DNA of 64,000 nucleotides from Pirellulaceae bacterium (GTDB lineage Bacteria > Planctomycetota > Planctomycetia > Pirellulales > Pirellulaceae), in assembly GCA_026004795.1 (NCBI GenBank), contig BPJV01000003.1, positions 62,001-126,000 of the forward strand, written 5' to 3'. The notes beneath the pieces were generated by a model that saw only the letters and a list, made by a program, of their open reading frames with translations, had not been told where the DNA came from and searched no databases. Below, in pieces: positions 16,614 through 26,508 of the stretch (position 1 is its first letter; each line of letters begins with the position of its first letter). A program made the position numbers and the translations under genes.

Positions 16614-17588
16614 ATGAAAAGCGAACGACGCCATCAACTTGAACAGAACACGTTGGCCGACTACCTCGGAAAACTTCTTCTCGGCCTACGACCGCTTGTG
16701 CCCTATGCCGCGGCGGCAGTAGCCATCTTCGTCGTCGGCTCGGTAATCTATGCCATCTATTCATCGAGCCAATTACGGAGTTCGTCAACGGCCTGGTCCG
16801 ACTTTTATTTTCGTCTGGCGGATAACGAAGCGGCTAGTTTTGAGGACATGGCGGACATGTTTCCCAACACGCCAGCCGGTCGGTGGGCACGTCTGCGCGC
16901 CGCCGACCGTAAGCTCCAGCGCGGCATCCAGTTGCTCTATTCCGACCGACAGGAAGGGGCTGAACGGATCGACCAGGCCATCACCAATTACGAGCGCGTG
17001 GTCGAATCGGCTCGCGAACCCCTCCTACGAGCTTTTGCCCAGTTCGGGCTGGCCAAGGCGCACGAAGCCTTGGGAGAGCTCGAAGAGGCGACGACTTATT
17101 ACCAACTGGTCGTGGAATCTCCGCTGCCACCGTCATTAAAGCGTTATGCAGCCGAACGATTGGAATTTCTCAACAGCCCTGAGGGGCGAGAGTTTTACGC
17201 ATGGTTTGAAGAACATGCTCCTCAGCAGCAATCTCCTCTCTCGGTGCCCGGCGTCTCAACCCCCACCAGTGACGAACCAACCCTTCAGTTTTCCTCGCCC
17301 GATGAATCAACGTCTAGTGTGCCGTTGGATCCCTCGGTGCTTCCTGAGCTTCCCAACCGGGAGGTTTCGCCGGCTTCGGCCCCCGCCGACGACTCTGCCG
17401 AGTCACCTTCAGCGAACGACTCCATGTCATCAATTCCCTTGCCCAGTGAGGAGCAACCGCCGGCGACAACGGAGTTGCCAGTATTGGAGCCAGGCGAGAA
17501 TGCGGATGCCCCTCAGCCTGCCGCTGCGGCAGAGGGAAGCGACGTGTCAGAGCCCGCTTCCGTCGACGCACCAGCCAATGGTTCCTGA
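16614..17588 (+). CDS. TPR protein with one N-terminal membrane anchor
   Basis: A 324-aa protein. A cytoplasmic N-terminus (about 30 residues) is followed by a single helix (PYAAAAVAIFVVGSVIYAIY), then a helical TPR-like domain (about residues 60-190, with LRAFAQFGLAKAHEALGELE and EATTYYQLVVESPLP) resembling YfgM/Tol-Pal-type periplasmic TPR proteins. The last 130 residues are a disordered Pro/Ser/Glu/Ala-rich tail. It lies 3 bp before the pseudouridine synthase gene and is probably co-transcribed with it. A role in envelope protein handling is inference from topology only. Confidence 0.8.
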   Translation: MKSERRHQLEQNTLADYLGKLLLGLRPLVPYAAAAVAIFVVGSVIYAIYSSSQLRSSSTAWSDFYFRLADNEAASFEDMADMFPNTPAGRWARLRAADRKLQRGIQLLYSDRQEGAERIDQAITNYERVVESAREPLLRAFAQFGLAKAHEALGELEEATTYYQLVVESPLPPSLKRYAAERLEFLNSPEGREFYAWFEEHAPQQQSPLSVPGVSTPTSDEPTLQFSSPDESTSSVPLDPSVLPELPNREVSPASAPADDSAESPSANDSMSSIPLPSEEQPPATTELPVLEPGENADAPQPAAAAEGSDVSEPASVDAPANGS

Positions 17589-17591
17589 TTC

Positions 17592-18626
17592 ATGCCCGAG
17601 CCAGTCCAGCCGACTAGCGATCCCAGGCCTCCTACTCGGCACCTGCAGTTCGAGGCAACCGAAGCGGAGCAGGGCCAGCGGATCGATGCCGCCTTAGCGT
17701 TGTGGATCGACGGTTACAGTCGAGTTTTTTTGCGCAAGGTCGTGCAAGAGGGGGGAGCCACGGTGGATGGAGTGCGGGTGAAACCCAGCTTTCGCCTGCA
17801 GTCGGGTCAGCGCGTGGCCATTGATCTCCCCCCACGTCCTGACGAGGGCCCTCGACCGGAAGCGATTCCCCTGCGCTTTCTTTACGAAGATGAGCACTTG
17901 ATTGCCGTCGATAAACCTCCGGGGATGGTCGTGCATCCGGCCAAGGGGAATTGGAGCGGCACGCTGGCCAGCGCACTAGCCTATCACTTTCAGACGCTCA
18001 GCGACATCGGCGGTCCCACCCGCCCCGGCATCATCCACCGCTTGGACCGGGACACCAGCGGAGTGATCGTGGTGGCCAAGACGAATCGTGTGCACTTGGC
18101 CATGGGAGAAATGTTCGAGCAGCGTACGATCGAGAAAGAGTACCTGGCCATTACCATCGGCCGCCTGGAACTGGATCGCGATGTGATTCGGATGCCCATC
18201 GGCCCTCACCCGTACCAGCGCGATAAGATGGCCATTCGCCGTGACCATCCGCAAAGTCGAGATGCGGAGACGTGGTACGAAGTTGTCGAGCGATTCGAGG
18301 GGCTTTCGCTAGTTCGCGTAACCCCTAAAACCGGACGAACTCATCAAATCCGCGTTCATCTCGAGCACGTAGGATCCCCCGTACTGTGCGACCGACTGTA
18401 CGCTGGACACGCCCGCGTGACTCGAGGCGAATTGATGCGCCGCATGGCCCGGCGTACCCCGCCACAGGCTGGGGATGAAGAAGTCCTGCTGGAACGACAT
18501 GCTTTGCATGCTCACCGCCTTCGTTTTCCGCACCCCATCACGGGTGAAGTGCTGGAAATCGTCAGTCCGCTACCGGATGACATGCAGCGAGTGCTCGCTT
18601 GTCTCCGTGAATCCCACGGCGGCTGA
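17592..18626 (+). CDS. RluA-family RNA pseudouridine synthase
   Basis: This enzyme isomerises specific uridines in rRNA or tRNA to pseudouridine. In 344 aa I see an N-terminal S4 RNA-binding domain (about residues 27-80, VFLRKVVQEGGATVDGVRVK) and the catalytic domain with the signature HRLDRDTSG (149-157; Asp152 is the expected nucleophile), then PKTGRTHQIRVHLEHVGSPV. The S4 domain points to the RluC/RluD subgroup; the exact target cannot be told. The start is directly after the TPR gene stop. Confidence 0.94.
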   Translation: MPEPVQPTSDPRPPTRHLQFEATEAEQGQRIDAALALWIDGYSRVFLRKVVQEGGATVDGVRVKPSFRLQSGQRVAIDLPPRPDEGPRPEAIPLRFLYEDEHLIAVDKPPGMVVHPAKGNWSGTLASALAYHFQTLSDIGGPTRPGIIHRLDRDTSGVIVVAKTNRVHLAMGEMFEQRTIEKEYLAITIGRLELDRDVIRMPIGPHPYQRDKMAIRRDHPQSRDAETWYEVVERFEGLSLVRVTPKTGRTHQIRVHLEHVGSPVLCDRLYAGHARVTRGELMRRMARRTPPQAGDEEVLLERHALHAHRLRFPHPITGEVLEIVSPLPDDMQRVLACLRESHGG

Positions 18627-19065
18627 GGACGGCAACCTCTGCCAATCGATCTCCATTTTTGGGAACTGCGTTCCCGACGTTCAGCGTCTATCCATTCCAG
18701 AGCGGTGTAGGCCACTGCGCGCCGCGGCTGTTCGGCTCGTCCGTCCCTTGTCTGGTGGATCACTTTCGCCCCCACGGTGATTTTCCCGTCTCGGTGTGGA
18801 CGGAAATGCATCTTGCCCGACAAGCGAGTTTCCCCGACCTGTTTTGCCACCGTCCTTTTCGGTCCCGACCAGGAGAATAGGCAGCGCGGGGAGGTGGTTA
18901 GAAGATTGGCCTTTGTACCGGTCGAGTCGCCCGTTCCATGCCGTCAGGCCGAGCTACACTTCAGTATTCATCCAAGGGCCACGAATCCGTGCCGGCCCCT
19001 ATGCCAAAGATATACTTCGAATTTCCCGACCTATTTCGAAATTCCGCTGCCGAGGAGATGCGCCG
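18627..19065. other. Intergenic region, nothing recognised
   Basis: About 440 bp before the giant exported protein. Frames running through it show no natural protein. It presumably holds the promoter of the next gene. A good ribosome-binding site, GAGGAG, lies at 19052-19057. Confidence 0.5.
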
Positions 19066-22000
19066 ATGATTCCGCGAGCGCCATTCGTTCTATTGCTTAG
19101 TGTTGGTTGGTGGTGCATCGATGGTCTGGCCGTCTGTGCCCAGGTCGCACCGATTGCACCCGCACCGCCCACGAGCAGCTCCGCGACATCGCCTGACGCT
19201 CCCGGCTTACAGGTCGGAACCGACGTCGTCGGCCGAGTTTCTTCTACGCCTGCGCACGCCTTCCAACGCGCTAACCCTGGTGGAGATTTCAGAGAACGCT
19301 ATGCCTTGGCCAAGGATCGGCGCGCGGTCTTGGACGAGCTGATTCCCGGCACTGACGACTACTATTATTACCATTGCTTGTACTTCCAGACGACGGGCCA
19401 ATTGGACCAAGCAGCGGCAGTTCTCGCTCAGTGGCGTACGGCTCGTGGCGATATTCCGGCGGTCCGCAACATGCTGACCCGCCAACTGCTCCTCTCCTAT
19501 CCCCAGAACCCGCGCCAGGCCCTCGATTTCATTCGCAACGAGCTACATCTGAAACTCGACCACGCTCCGCCGTCGAATGACGAAAACGTAGAACTTCCTA
19601 GTCAGCTCGATCTAGCTGCGGTTACCCCAGCGCGTGAGATCCTCCAGCAGTTGGCCCATGATCCGACACTAGCGACCTTCGAAGATCGCACATTGCCCAA
19701 GCTGTTGCGTCACCAGTTGACACCACGACAGTTGCGGGCACTGCTGTCTCGCCTTACGCGAGCCGATGTGCCGGGGGTGGTCGAGCGGATCGCCGAGGAA
19801 CTCGAGCTGCGGGACAGCCGCGGATTCGGCTGGGCGCGCGTCCATGATCTGCTGACGGCCGAGCAACTCGATCAACTTCAGCGTCTGCGTCCCAGCCTGC
19901 TGGAGAACGAGCGGTTCCTGCGAGCCCGAGCGGCTAGGTTGGTACCGCCTGAGGGAGTCGCCTGGGACGATCCAACGGTCCGTGGCCCCTACCTCGAGCG
20001 ATTGGTTGCCTGGACACGCACGCTCCCTCCATCGCAGAACAGCCTGAAAGCATTGACCCTCGGGCGGCTCCTCGAGTTTCAAGTCTCGCAAGGAAAATAC
20101 GATCGCCAATTGTTCCTCGATTACTTAGCGCTACCGCGTCCACAGGTCTACTACCGCAACGAGCGAATTCGCCAGCAATCACGAGAGGTCGCCGACCTGA
20201 ACTTCAGCATGCAACCTGAAATCCCCTTGCCGCCGATCGGCGACGACATCGGCCTGGTACGACGTCTCTTGGAACACTTCTTGCGTACTGCGGATACGGT
20301 CGATGTGTTTGCCCCTTATGTGGATCGCGACTACCTCGAACGTGTGTGGGCAGAAACCAAATTACTGTATGGAGTCGGTGATCCGGCAACGTGGTATCCC
20401 AAACTCGGCCCTGCCGAGCAACAGGCGCTGCGCAACCGTATCGAGCTTCGGTTCGCTCCTGACAATCCGCTTCGGTTCGCCATCGACGAACCAGTCGCTT
20501 TGAAGGTTGAACTGAAAAACATTCCCGAACTTACCGTACGTGTCTACCACATCGACGCGCTCGCCTATCTCCGTCAACACCATCAACCTGTCCCTATCGA
20601 TGTCGATCTCGACGGTCTAGCCCCCAATGCAACATGGCGACAGCAGTTTGACATTCCGGCGCATCGCCGCCATGAATTCCGCATCGACCTCAGCGACCAT
20701 GCGGTGGGAGCCGGAGTGTGGATTGTCGACGTCTTCGGCTCGGACCAGCGTGCGCGCGCATTGATTCGCAAAGGCACTTTAACCGCCGTCGATCGACTCG
20801 GTGACGCCGGTCATGTATTCCGCGTCTTCGACGAGTCGGGGGCTCCAGTTGCCGATGCCACTATTGAGCTGGCAGGGAACCTCTACCGTGCACAAGGTGG
20901 CGAAATCCTCATCCCTTACGCCGCCGAGGAACAAACGCGATCCATTATTGTTCGTCATGGTGAAGTGGCGACCATCCAGTCCTTCCACCATCGAGCGGAG
21001 AAATATTCATTGGCCCTTCGCCTGCTCGCCGATCGCCAGGGGATTGTCAGCGGACAACAAGCAACACTGCTCATTCGCCCTCGCGTGCTGTGCCATGAAC
21101 AGCCGATCGATATTCGTTTATTGGAAGAGCCTCAATTATCGATCCGTGTTTCGCAAGCCGATGGGATGGTGAGCACGCTGCAACCGACAGCAGTCCAGTT
21201 ATCCGACACGGGAGAAATCACCCATCGATTGCTCATTCCCGCGCGGGCTCGTCAGATCACCGTGCTGCTCAGAGGACGCGTGTACAACCGCAGCGCGGAT
21301 CGCCACGATCCGGTAGAGGGCGAAGCGACGATTCTTTGTAACCAGCGAGAAGACTCGTTGCACATCGCCAGTTTTTACTGGCAATATACCCCCCATGGTA
21401 TTCGCGTCTTGGCCTTGGGGCGCAACGGGGAGCCGGCCGTCAACCTGCCGGTTCAAGTCAATGTTAAATGGGAAGATTGGAAAACGGTGCAGCCCTTTTC
21501 CTTAGCCACCGACGCGGCCGGCAGCATCCAGCTCTCCCACGTCCGGAACATCGAGTACCTGGAGGTTTCTGCGCAGCGAGTGGGCACGACCCGCATCGTT
21601 CCGAACATGGTGCACCGTCCTTGGCCGTCGCGCATTCACGCCACATCGGACATGCCCATCGAGCTGCCCCTGGGCAACGCTGACCTGACGCTAGCGGACC
21701 TCAGCCTGCACGAACTACGTGCCGGGAAACCGTATCGCGATGCCATCAATCATCTCACCATCGAAGATTTCGCCGTCCGCATTGCACCGCTTGCGGCGGG
21801 AGCTTACCGGCTTATCGACCATCGCACCGGGCTGGGATCGACGATCCACGTTGTGGAAGGCCCCCGGCACGGAAGTGTGCTATTAGGCAGTTCGCAGATC
21901 GTCGAGTCATCCGGCTTGCCAGGTGCCATCATTGCCGCGGCTCAGACGGACGAGGAGAGTTTGATCATTCGTATGCACCAATGGGATGCCGCCACTCGGA

Positions 22001-23376
22001 TCCACATTGTCGGCACTCCGTTGGCCCCCACCGTCGATGCCTCAGCCATCGAATTCCCGCCAGTTTCTCCTGGAGAACAAGCACGAAACCGCTCCCGCAA
22101 CGCGTGGGTCGATTCTTTGCGCGTGGACGAAGAGTATGGTTACATCCTGGAGCGTCACCGAGCAAGCAAATTCCCCGGCAATCTGCTTCCTCAACCCTCG
22201 CTGCTTTTGTATCCGTGGGAAGTGGCCACGACGGAGAACCTTCGCCGGGATGCGCGGGTTGGGGACGCCATCCCATCGACGGCCGAAGCAGAAGCTCGCC
22301 GCCGAGGCCGCAGCTCACAGCTTCGCGGGGAAGCCCAATCAGCCCCCACCGATGCCCCTACCTACGATTTCCTGGCGCACAACGCCATCGTGCTGGAAAA
22401 CCTGCGCCCTGATGCCGATGGCGCGTTGACTCTTGATCGCCAGCCTTTCCGCACTTGCAGCTCCATTACCATATTTGCGGTCCACCCGTGGGGAGTCGAT
22501 AGTCGACGCATCGACCAAACCATTGCCTCGCTACCGACGCGTGACCGCCGGCTGACGCAAGGATTTGATCGCGGCATGCCCATGCTACACGTCCAGCAAG
22601 TGGAAGTATTACCCGGCGGCGAAACGGTGAAGCTGAATGAGGTGCAATCGATGCGTCGCCAAGTTTACAGTTCGCTGGCGGACATCATGCAGTACTTCGA
22701 TGCATTGGGCGATGATGGCCAGTGGTCGCAATTCTCTTTCCTGCAACGATGGCATCTGCTCGAGGACGAAGCACGACGCCAGCTATACGAAGCTCACGCC
22801 TGCCATGAACTCAACTTGTTCCTTTACTTCCACGACCGCGACTTCTTCGCGGCCGTCATTCGACCAGTACTCGAGAACAAGTTGGAGAAGCAACTTGTCG
22901 ACCGTTGGCTTCTTGGCCAATCGCTCGAAGACTATCGTGAACTCTGGCGTTTGCGTCGACTGAATGCCCTGGAACGAGTTCTGGTGGCCTCGCGAGTCGC
23001 CGATTTGAAGGAAGGCACGGAACGTTACTTCGCCGATTGGCTTGCCGCCAATCCGATGCCCGTCAGCGAAGCGGATCGACGATTCGAAATTGCTTTGCAA
23101 CGGTCGCAGTTGGTTGCAGGTGCCACGGCAGGCTATGCGGGTGCTGTCGGGACAAGAGGCGCTTTCGGCGGGGGCGAGCATTTCGGCGCTGTGCCCCCCG
23201 ACTCCCCCGGCCCCTGGCGACCCGTTGGCAGAAAACGCAGTCGCCCAGGAACTGGACATGGAGTTGGCAACGCCCGATGCAGCTTTAGCGGCCCAGGCCA
23301 GGGGGCTATTCTTCAAGTCGGATCGTCAATCCTTGGGTCGATTGGCCACTCCACGTCTGTTCGAGGGTTTGGATAA
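19066..23376 (+). CDS. Alpha-2-macroglobulin-like giant exported protein, N-terminal part (frame broken near 23200)
   Basis: The ATG at 19066 follows GAGGAG and starts a signal peptide (MIPRAPFVLLLSVGWWCIDG, then LAVCAQ). About 1,380 residues follow: a helical repeat-like N-terminal third, then several beta-rich macroglobulin-like domains (LRFAIDEPVALKVELKNIPE, VFRVFDESGAPVADATIELA, RVLALGRNGEPAVNLPVQV), then a helical region (FLQRWHLLEDEARRQLYEAH). The natural sequence ends in a Gly/Ala-rich linker at about 23190; the remaining codons to 23376 are a shifted-frame tail. The continuation is in the +1 frame (next entry). The whole would be about 2,130 aa. I see no thioester CGEQ motif. A role in envelope defence or protease trapping is a guess. 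Confidence 0.75.
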   Translation: MIPRAPFVLLLSVGWWCIDGLAVCAQVAPIAPAPPTSSSATSPDAPGLQVGTDVVGRVSSTPAHAFQRANPGGDFRERYALAKDRRAVLDELIPGTDDYYYYHCLYFQTTGQLDQAAAVLAQWRTARGDIPAVRNMLTRQLLLSYPQNPRQALDFIRNELHLKLDHAPPSNDENVELPSQLDLAAVTPAREILQQLAHDPTLATFEDRTLPKLLRHQLTPRQLRALLSRLTRADVPGVVERIAEELELRDSRGFGWARVHDLLTAEQLDQLQRLRPSLLENERFLRARAARLVPPEGVAWDDPTVRGPYLERLVAWTRTLPPSQNSLKALTLGRLLEFQVSQGKYDRQLFLDYLALPRPQVYYRNERIRQQSREVADLNFSMQPEIPLPPIGDDIGLVRRLLEHFLRTADTVDVFAPYVDRDYLERVWAETKLLYGVGDPATWYPKLGPAEQQALRNRIELRFAPDNPLRFAIDEPVALKVELKNIPELTVRVYHIDALAYLRQHHQPVPIDVDLDGLAPNATWRQQFDIPAHRRHEFRIDLSDHAVGAGVWIVDVFGSDQRARALIRKGTLTAVDRLGDAGHVFRVFDESGAPVADATIELAGNLYRAQGGEILIPYAAEEQTRSIIVRHGEVATIQSFHHRAEKYSLALRLLADRQGIVSGQQATLLIRPRVLCHEQPIDIRLLEEPQLSIRVSQADGMVSTLQPTAVQLSDTGEITHRLLIPARARQITVLLRGRVYNRSADRHDPVEGEATILCNQREDSLHIASFYWQYTPHGIRVLALGRNGEPAVNLPVQVNVKWEDWKTVQPFSLATDAAGSIQLSHVRNIEYLEVSAQRVGTTRIVPNMVHRPWPSRIHATSDMPIELPLGNADLTLADLSLHELRAGKPYRDAINHLTIEDFAVRIAPLAAGAYRLIDHRTGLGSTIHVVEGPRHGSVLLGSSQIVESSGLPGAIIAAAQTDEESLIIRMHQWDAATRIHIVGTPLAPTVDASAIEFPPVSPGEQARNRSRNAWVDSLRVDEEYGYILERHRASKFPGNLLPQPSLLLYPWEVATTENLRRDARVGDAIPSTAEAEARRRGRSSQLRGEAQSAPTDAPTYDFLAHNAIVLENLRPDADGALTLDRQPFRTCSSITIFAVHPWGVDSRRIDQTIASLPTRDRRLTQGFDRGMPMLHVQQVEVLPGGETVKLNEVQSMRRQVYSSLADIMQYFDALGDDGQWSQFSFLQRWHLLEDEARRQLYEAHACHELNLFLYFHDRDFFAAVIRPVLENKLEKQLVDRWLLGQSLEDYRELWRLRRLNALERVLVASRVADLKEGTERYFADWLAANPMPVSEADRRFEIALQRSQLVAGATAGYAGAVGTRGAFGGGEHFGAVPPDSPGPWRPVGRKRSRPGTGHGVGNARCSFSGPGQGAILQVGSSILGSIGHSTSVRGFG

Positions 23377-25468
23377 GACGCGCGAATGGGGTGAATCCCA
23401 ATACTATCGCGTACCTCTAGCCGAACAAACGGCGGATTTGATCCCGCCGGGAGCGTTCTGGCTGGAAGTTTTACAGAACGATGCCCAACCGCTCTTGCCC
23501 CAATCGTTCTATCTGGTCCACGATGACGTCCATTCGCGATTAGCCGCTCTGGCATTCATCGATCTGCCATTAAGCGCTGCGCCGCCGAAAAATGAGGCTC
23601 AAGAGGGCGTGTTGTCCATCACGTCCCCCACCCCCGCGCTACTGCTTAGCGAACGATATGTTTCGGCAACCGTCGATGCTGCCGGCGAGAACGCGCCCTC
23701 GCTGTTAATCGGACAAGAGCTGTACATGGGCGGCAATGACACACCGGATCAAGAGCCGCTCGACCCGCGCCAACTTGTGCAGGGCGTTCCCTACGTGGAT
23801 CGTATCATCGTATCCAATCCTTCCGCCCGCCTCGTTCGCGCTGAGGTGCTCGTGCAGATCCCCTCAGGGGCGATTCCCTTGGAGGGAGGCCGCAGCACCC
23901 GCACCGTTCCGGTGGAGCTTGCCCCTTATCACACGCAACAGCTGGAGATTAGCTTTTATTTTCCCGCGGCGGGCTCTTTTGAGCAGTACGGAGCGCAGGT
24001 AAGCATCGCCCGACGGCATGTGGTCGGCACGCCAGGCCGCCAACTAGAGGTTCATCGCCAACCGCCACTGGGGGACGAACGCTCATGGGAATACCTGGCG
24101 GACTGGGGACAACCAGACGCCATCCTTCGATACCTGGAACGCGGTAACCTGTTGAGAATCGACTTGGACCGCATCGCCTTCCGCATGAAAGATCACGCTT
24201 TTTACAACGATGTGCTTAGCCTGTTAGAATCGCGAGGCGTGTTCGTTCCCTCTCTGTGGGCATATGCTGTCCACCACAATGATCCGCAGCGAATCGAGCA
24301 GCTATTGCAGCACCGTCCCGATCTAGTGGCTCGCTTGGGCCCCGTTTTCGACAGCCCGCTGATCCAAGTGTTTCCCGAGGAGCAACTCAGCTTCGCCCAC
24401 TTGGAGTACCGACCGTTGGTGTTGGCCCGCACCCATCCCCTCGGAGGAGAACGCACGATTCTAAATCCGAGTCTGGCGGCGCAGTATCAGCGGTTCATGG
24501 AGGTATTAGCCCATCAACAGCAGCTGACTCCACCGCAGAGGCTGCAAGTAGTCTATTACCTGCTATTGCAGAATCGGATCGAAGAGGCGTTGAACTGGCT
24601 GGATCAAGTCGACGGAACGAAACTCGTACCTCGGGTGCAGTACGATTACCTCGTAGCCTATACCGACCTTTTTCGCCGCGAGTATGCTCACGCCGCGCAG
24701 GTAGCGAGAGGTTATACAGACTACCCCAGCCCACGATGGCGTGAGTTGTTTGCGCAACTACGCGCTCAGCTTGCCCAGCGGCAAGCAATGCTTGAAGGTC
24801 GGCAGCTGACGATCGAGGAGCGCACCGGGCTCGACCCTGCTGCCCGTGAGTTCCTCGACCAAAGAAATGTACAACAGGAAGCCCAGGCCCATCGGGCTCC
24901 CTGGATTGAACTACGCGAAGAACAAGGAAGTCTCGTCGTGCATCATCGCAACGTGGACGCGGTCGACATGCGTTTCTACCAGATGGACGTGGAAGTGTTA
25001 TTCAGCCGTCGTCCCTTCGCCAGTGCAGGCGATTCTCCTCGTCCGATCATCCATGCCAACTACGAACAAACGATTGAGCTGGATGGAGACGAAGCTGTTC
25101 CAATCGACATTCCCTCCTCCTTGCGGAATCAGAATTTGATCGTCGAAGCACAAGCCGGTGGCGTTTCACGGCGTCTATTGCTTACGAACAGCCAACTTGC
25201 CGTCACGTTGGTGGAACCGTATGGACGCTTGATCGTCACCTCGCGACAGGGCAGGGCACCGGTAGCGGCAGCTTATGTCAAGGTGTACGCGCGCCATCGT
25301 GATGGTTCAGTCAAATTCTACAAGGACGGATACACCGACCTGCGGGGACATTTCGACTATGCCACATTGAGCACTAATGACATGGATACCGTCGAGCAAT
25401 TTGCCATCCTTGTTCTCCATCCGGAATTGGGATCGATGATTCGCCAGGCCGCTCCGCCGGCCCGCTGA
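23042..25468 (+). CDS. Alpha-2-macroglobulin-like giant exported protein, C-terminal part (continuation after frameshift)
   Basis: Natural protein begins at about 23200 with PPTPPAPGDPLAENAVAQEL, continues through LDKTREWGESQYYRVPLAEQ, a beta domain, a helical TPR-like region (about 24470-24790) and a final beta domain ending at the stop. It has no signal peptide or plausible independent start; the frame merely stays open back to 23042, and an ATG at 23258 is inside the domain. Removing one C from the run of six at 23194-23199 joins it exactly to the upstream frame through the linker. Relatives carry the same Gly-rich linker followed by an LDKTKEW-like motif on one polypeptide (recalled, not searched). 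It is either a sequencing error, a recent mutation or a slippage site. Confidence 0.75.
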   Translation: MPPIRCPSAKRIDDSKLLCNGRSWLQVPRQAMRVLSGQEALSAGASISALCPPTPPAPGDPLAENAVAQELDMELATPDAALAAQARGLFFKSDRQSLGRLATPRLFEGLDKTREWGESQYYRVPLAEQTADLIPPGAFWLEVLQNDAQPLLPQSFYLVHDDVHSRLAALAFIDLPLSAAPPKNEAQEGVLSITSPTPALLLSERYVSATVDAAGENAPSLLIGQELYMGGNDTPDQEPLDPRQLVQGVPYVDRIIVSNPSARLVRAEVLVQIPSGAIPLEGGRSTRTVPVELAPYHTQQLEISFYFPAAGSFEQYGAQVSIARRHVVGTPGRQLEVHRQPPLGDERSWEYLADWGQPDAILRYLERGNLLRIDLDRIAFRMKDHAFYNDVLSLLESRGVFVPSLWAYAVHHNDPQRIEQLLQHRPDLVARLGPVFDSPLIQVFPEEQLSFAHLEYRPLVLARTHPLGGERTILNPSLAAQYQRFMEVLAHQQQLTPPQRLQVVYYLLLQNRIEEALNWLDQVDGTKLVPRVQYDYLVAYTDLFRREYAHAAQVARGYTDYPSPRWRELFAQLRAQLAQRQAMLEGRQLTIEERTGLDPAAREFLDQRNVQQEAQAHRAPWIELREEQGSLVVHHRNVDAVDMRFYQMDVEVLFSRRPFASAGDSPRPIIHANYEQTIELDGDEAVPIDIPSSLRNQNLIVEAQAGGVSRRLLLTNSQLAVTLVEPYGRLIVTSRQGRAPVAAAYVKVYARHRDGSVKFYKDGYTDLRGHFDYATLSTNDMDTVEQFAILVLHPELGSMIRQAAPPAR
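23194..23199 (+). other. Probable frameshift site in a run of six C
   Basis: GTG-CCCCCC-GAC is the only long homopolymer at the point where the two natural frames meet. Reading it with five C gives an uninterrupted AVPPTPPAPGDPLAE. Confidence 0.6.
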
Positions 25469-25612
25469 TCATCACCACGGGTCTTCGAGTGCCGCTCTCG
25501 GTCTTCGATTGGCAGTTGATCGGCGCCTGCCCACCAGGGTAGACTGGTTACCAGGCACATGGTGGCTCCTAGGTGGACACGTAGCGTAGGCCAGGACCGG
25601 CGGAGGGCTGGG

Positions 25613-26026
25613 ATGAGCAGGCCAATGACCGATGAGTGGGAATTCGTCGACGGGAGTATCGAACTTCCGCGTCGCAGTCAATCAATTGCACAACCTACTT
25701 TGAAGCAGTTCACGCTGGTAGAATTATTCTTCACCACGACGTTGACCGCGGTACTGTTGTTTGTCTATTTGCGACTGTCACCTATCGCCGCTCTATTGGG
25801 CGGCGGGGCCCTGATGGTCGTGGCCGTAGTTCGCTGGACCGGTTGCCGTAATATCCTTCTGGGGGGCCTGATAGGCTTTCTCGCCTCGACCTTGCTCGCT
25901 TATGCCGTGATCGTTCTACGACACACGTCGGACTCGGTGAGCATTGCATTGTTGTTGCTCTGCCCGGCCACGGGATACATCGCTGGCGCCTTTTTGGCGG
26001 AATTGCGGTCGATTTCCGACGGTTGA
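25613..26026 (+). CDS. Small membrane protein of unknown function
   Basis: From the ATG at 25613 (preceded by GGAGGG) it is 137 aa. A polar N-terminus of about 45 residues is followed by three or four hydrophobic helices (FFTTTLTAVLLFVYLRL, AALLGGGALMVVAVV, ILLGGLIGFLASTLLAYAVI, SIALLLLCPATGYIAGAFLA). I recognise no family. The open frame upstream to 25559 has no ribosome-binding site. Confidence 0.65.
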   Translation: MSRPMTDEWEFVDGSIELPRRSQSIAQPTLKQFTLVELFFTTTLTAVLLFVYLRLSPIAALLGGGALMVVAVVRWTGCRNILLGGLIGFLASTLLAYAVIVLRHTSDSVSIALLLLCPATGYIAGAFLAELRSISDG

Positions 26027-26100
26027 CTTCGTTTCGGTAGCCAACAGCAATGCAATCTTCGCGTCAAGACTTCTTGGCCCCGAAACCATCGCCCTTGGGT

Positions 26101-26421
26101 CTACCCCTCAACCGTCTCGGGAACCTCGATCCACAGCCTCCCGGCACGGTTTTCCACCCGGTAGACGGTCAACATGGGTCGACCGGTAAGCAAATGTTTC
26201 CCCGAGCGAACATCGTACTGCCACCCATGCCAGGGACACGTCACGCAATGACCGTCTAGTTTTCCTTGGGCCAACGGACCGCCTTGATGGGCACACATGC
26301 CGTCGACCGCCCAGAATCCATCCTCGGCATGAAATACGGCAACGATTTGACCACCGACCACAATTTCTCGGCCGCTTCCCAAGGGAAACTCTTCGGCCGC
26401 ACCAACTTCCATCCACCCCAT
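26101..26421 (-). CDS. Stand-alone Rieske [2Fe-2S] protein
   Basis: A 106-aa soluble ferredoxin-type Rieske protein. Both ligand pairs are visible: Cys43-x-His45 in CAHQGGPL and Cys62-x2-His65 in CPWHGWQYD. There is no membrane anchor and no catalytic domain, as in the small NirD-like or dioxygenase-ferredoxin proteins. The redox partner is not encoded next to it, so the pathway is unknown. It lies convergent with the small membrane protein gene. Confidence 0.92.
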   Translation of the reverse strand: MGWMEVGAAEEFPLGSGREIVVGGQIVAVFHAEDGFWAVDGMCAHQGGPLAQGKLDGHCVTCPWHGWQYDVRSGKHLLTGRPMLTVYRVENRAGRLWIEVPETVEG

Positions 26422-26508
26422 ACGTACCGTTCTTTCGCTTCACGAGTGACTGGCTCCCCGACGATCAAGGCCATGCGGAGATACCATAAGCGCTGCGCAG
26501 CAAAAGAT

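Noticed and set aside
19066-25468. Programmed +1 frameshifting in the giant gene
   Set aside because: There is no recognised shift-stimulating context beyond a run of C. A sequencing error or mutation is the simpler reading, so it was kept only as a question.
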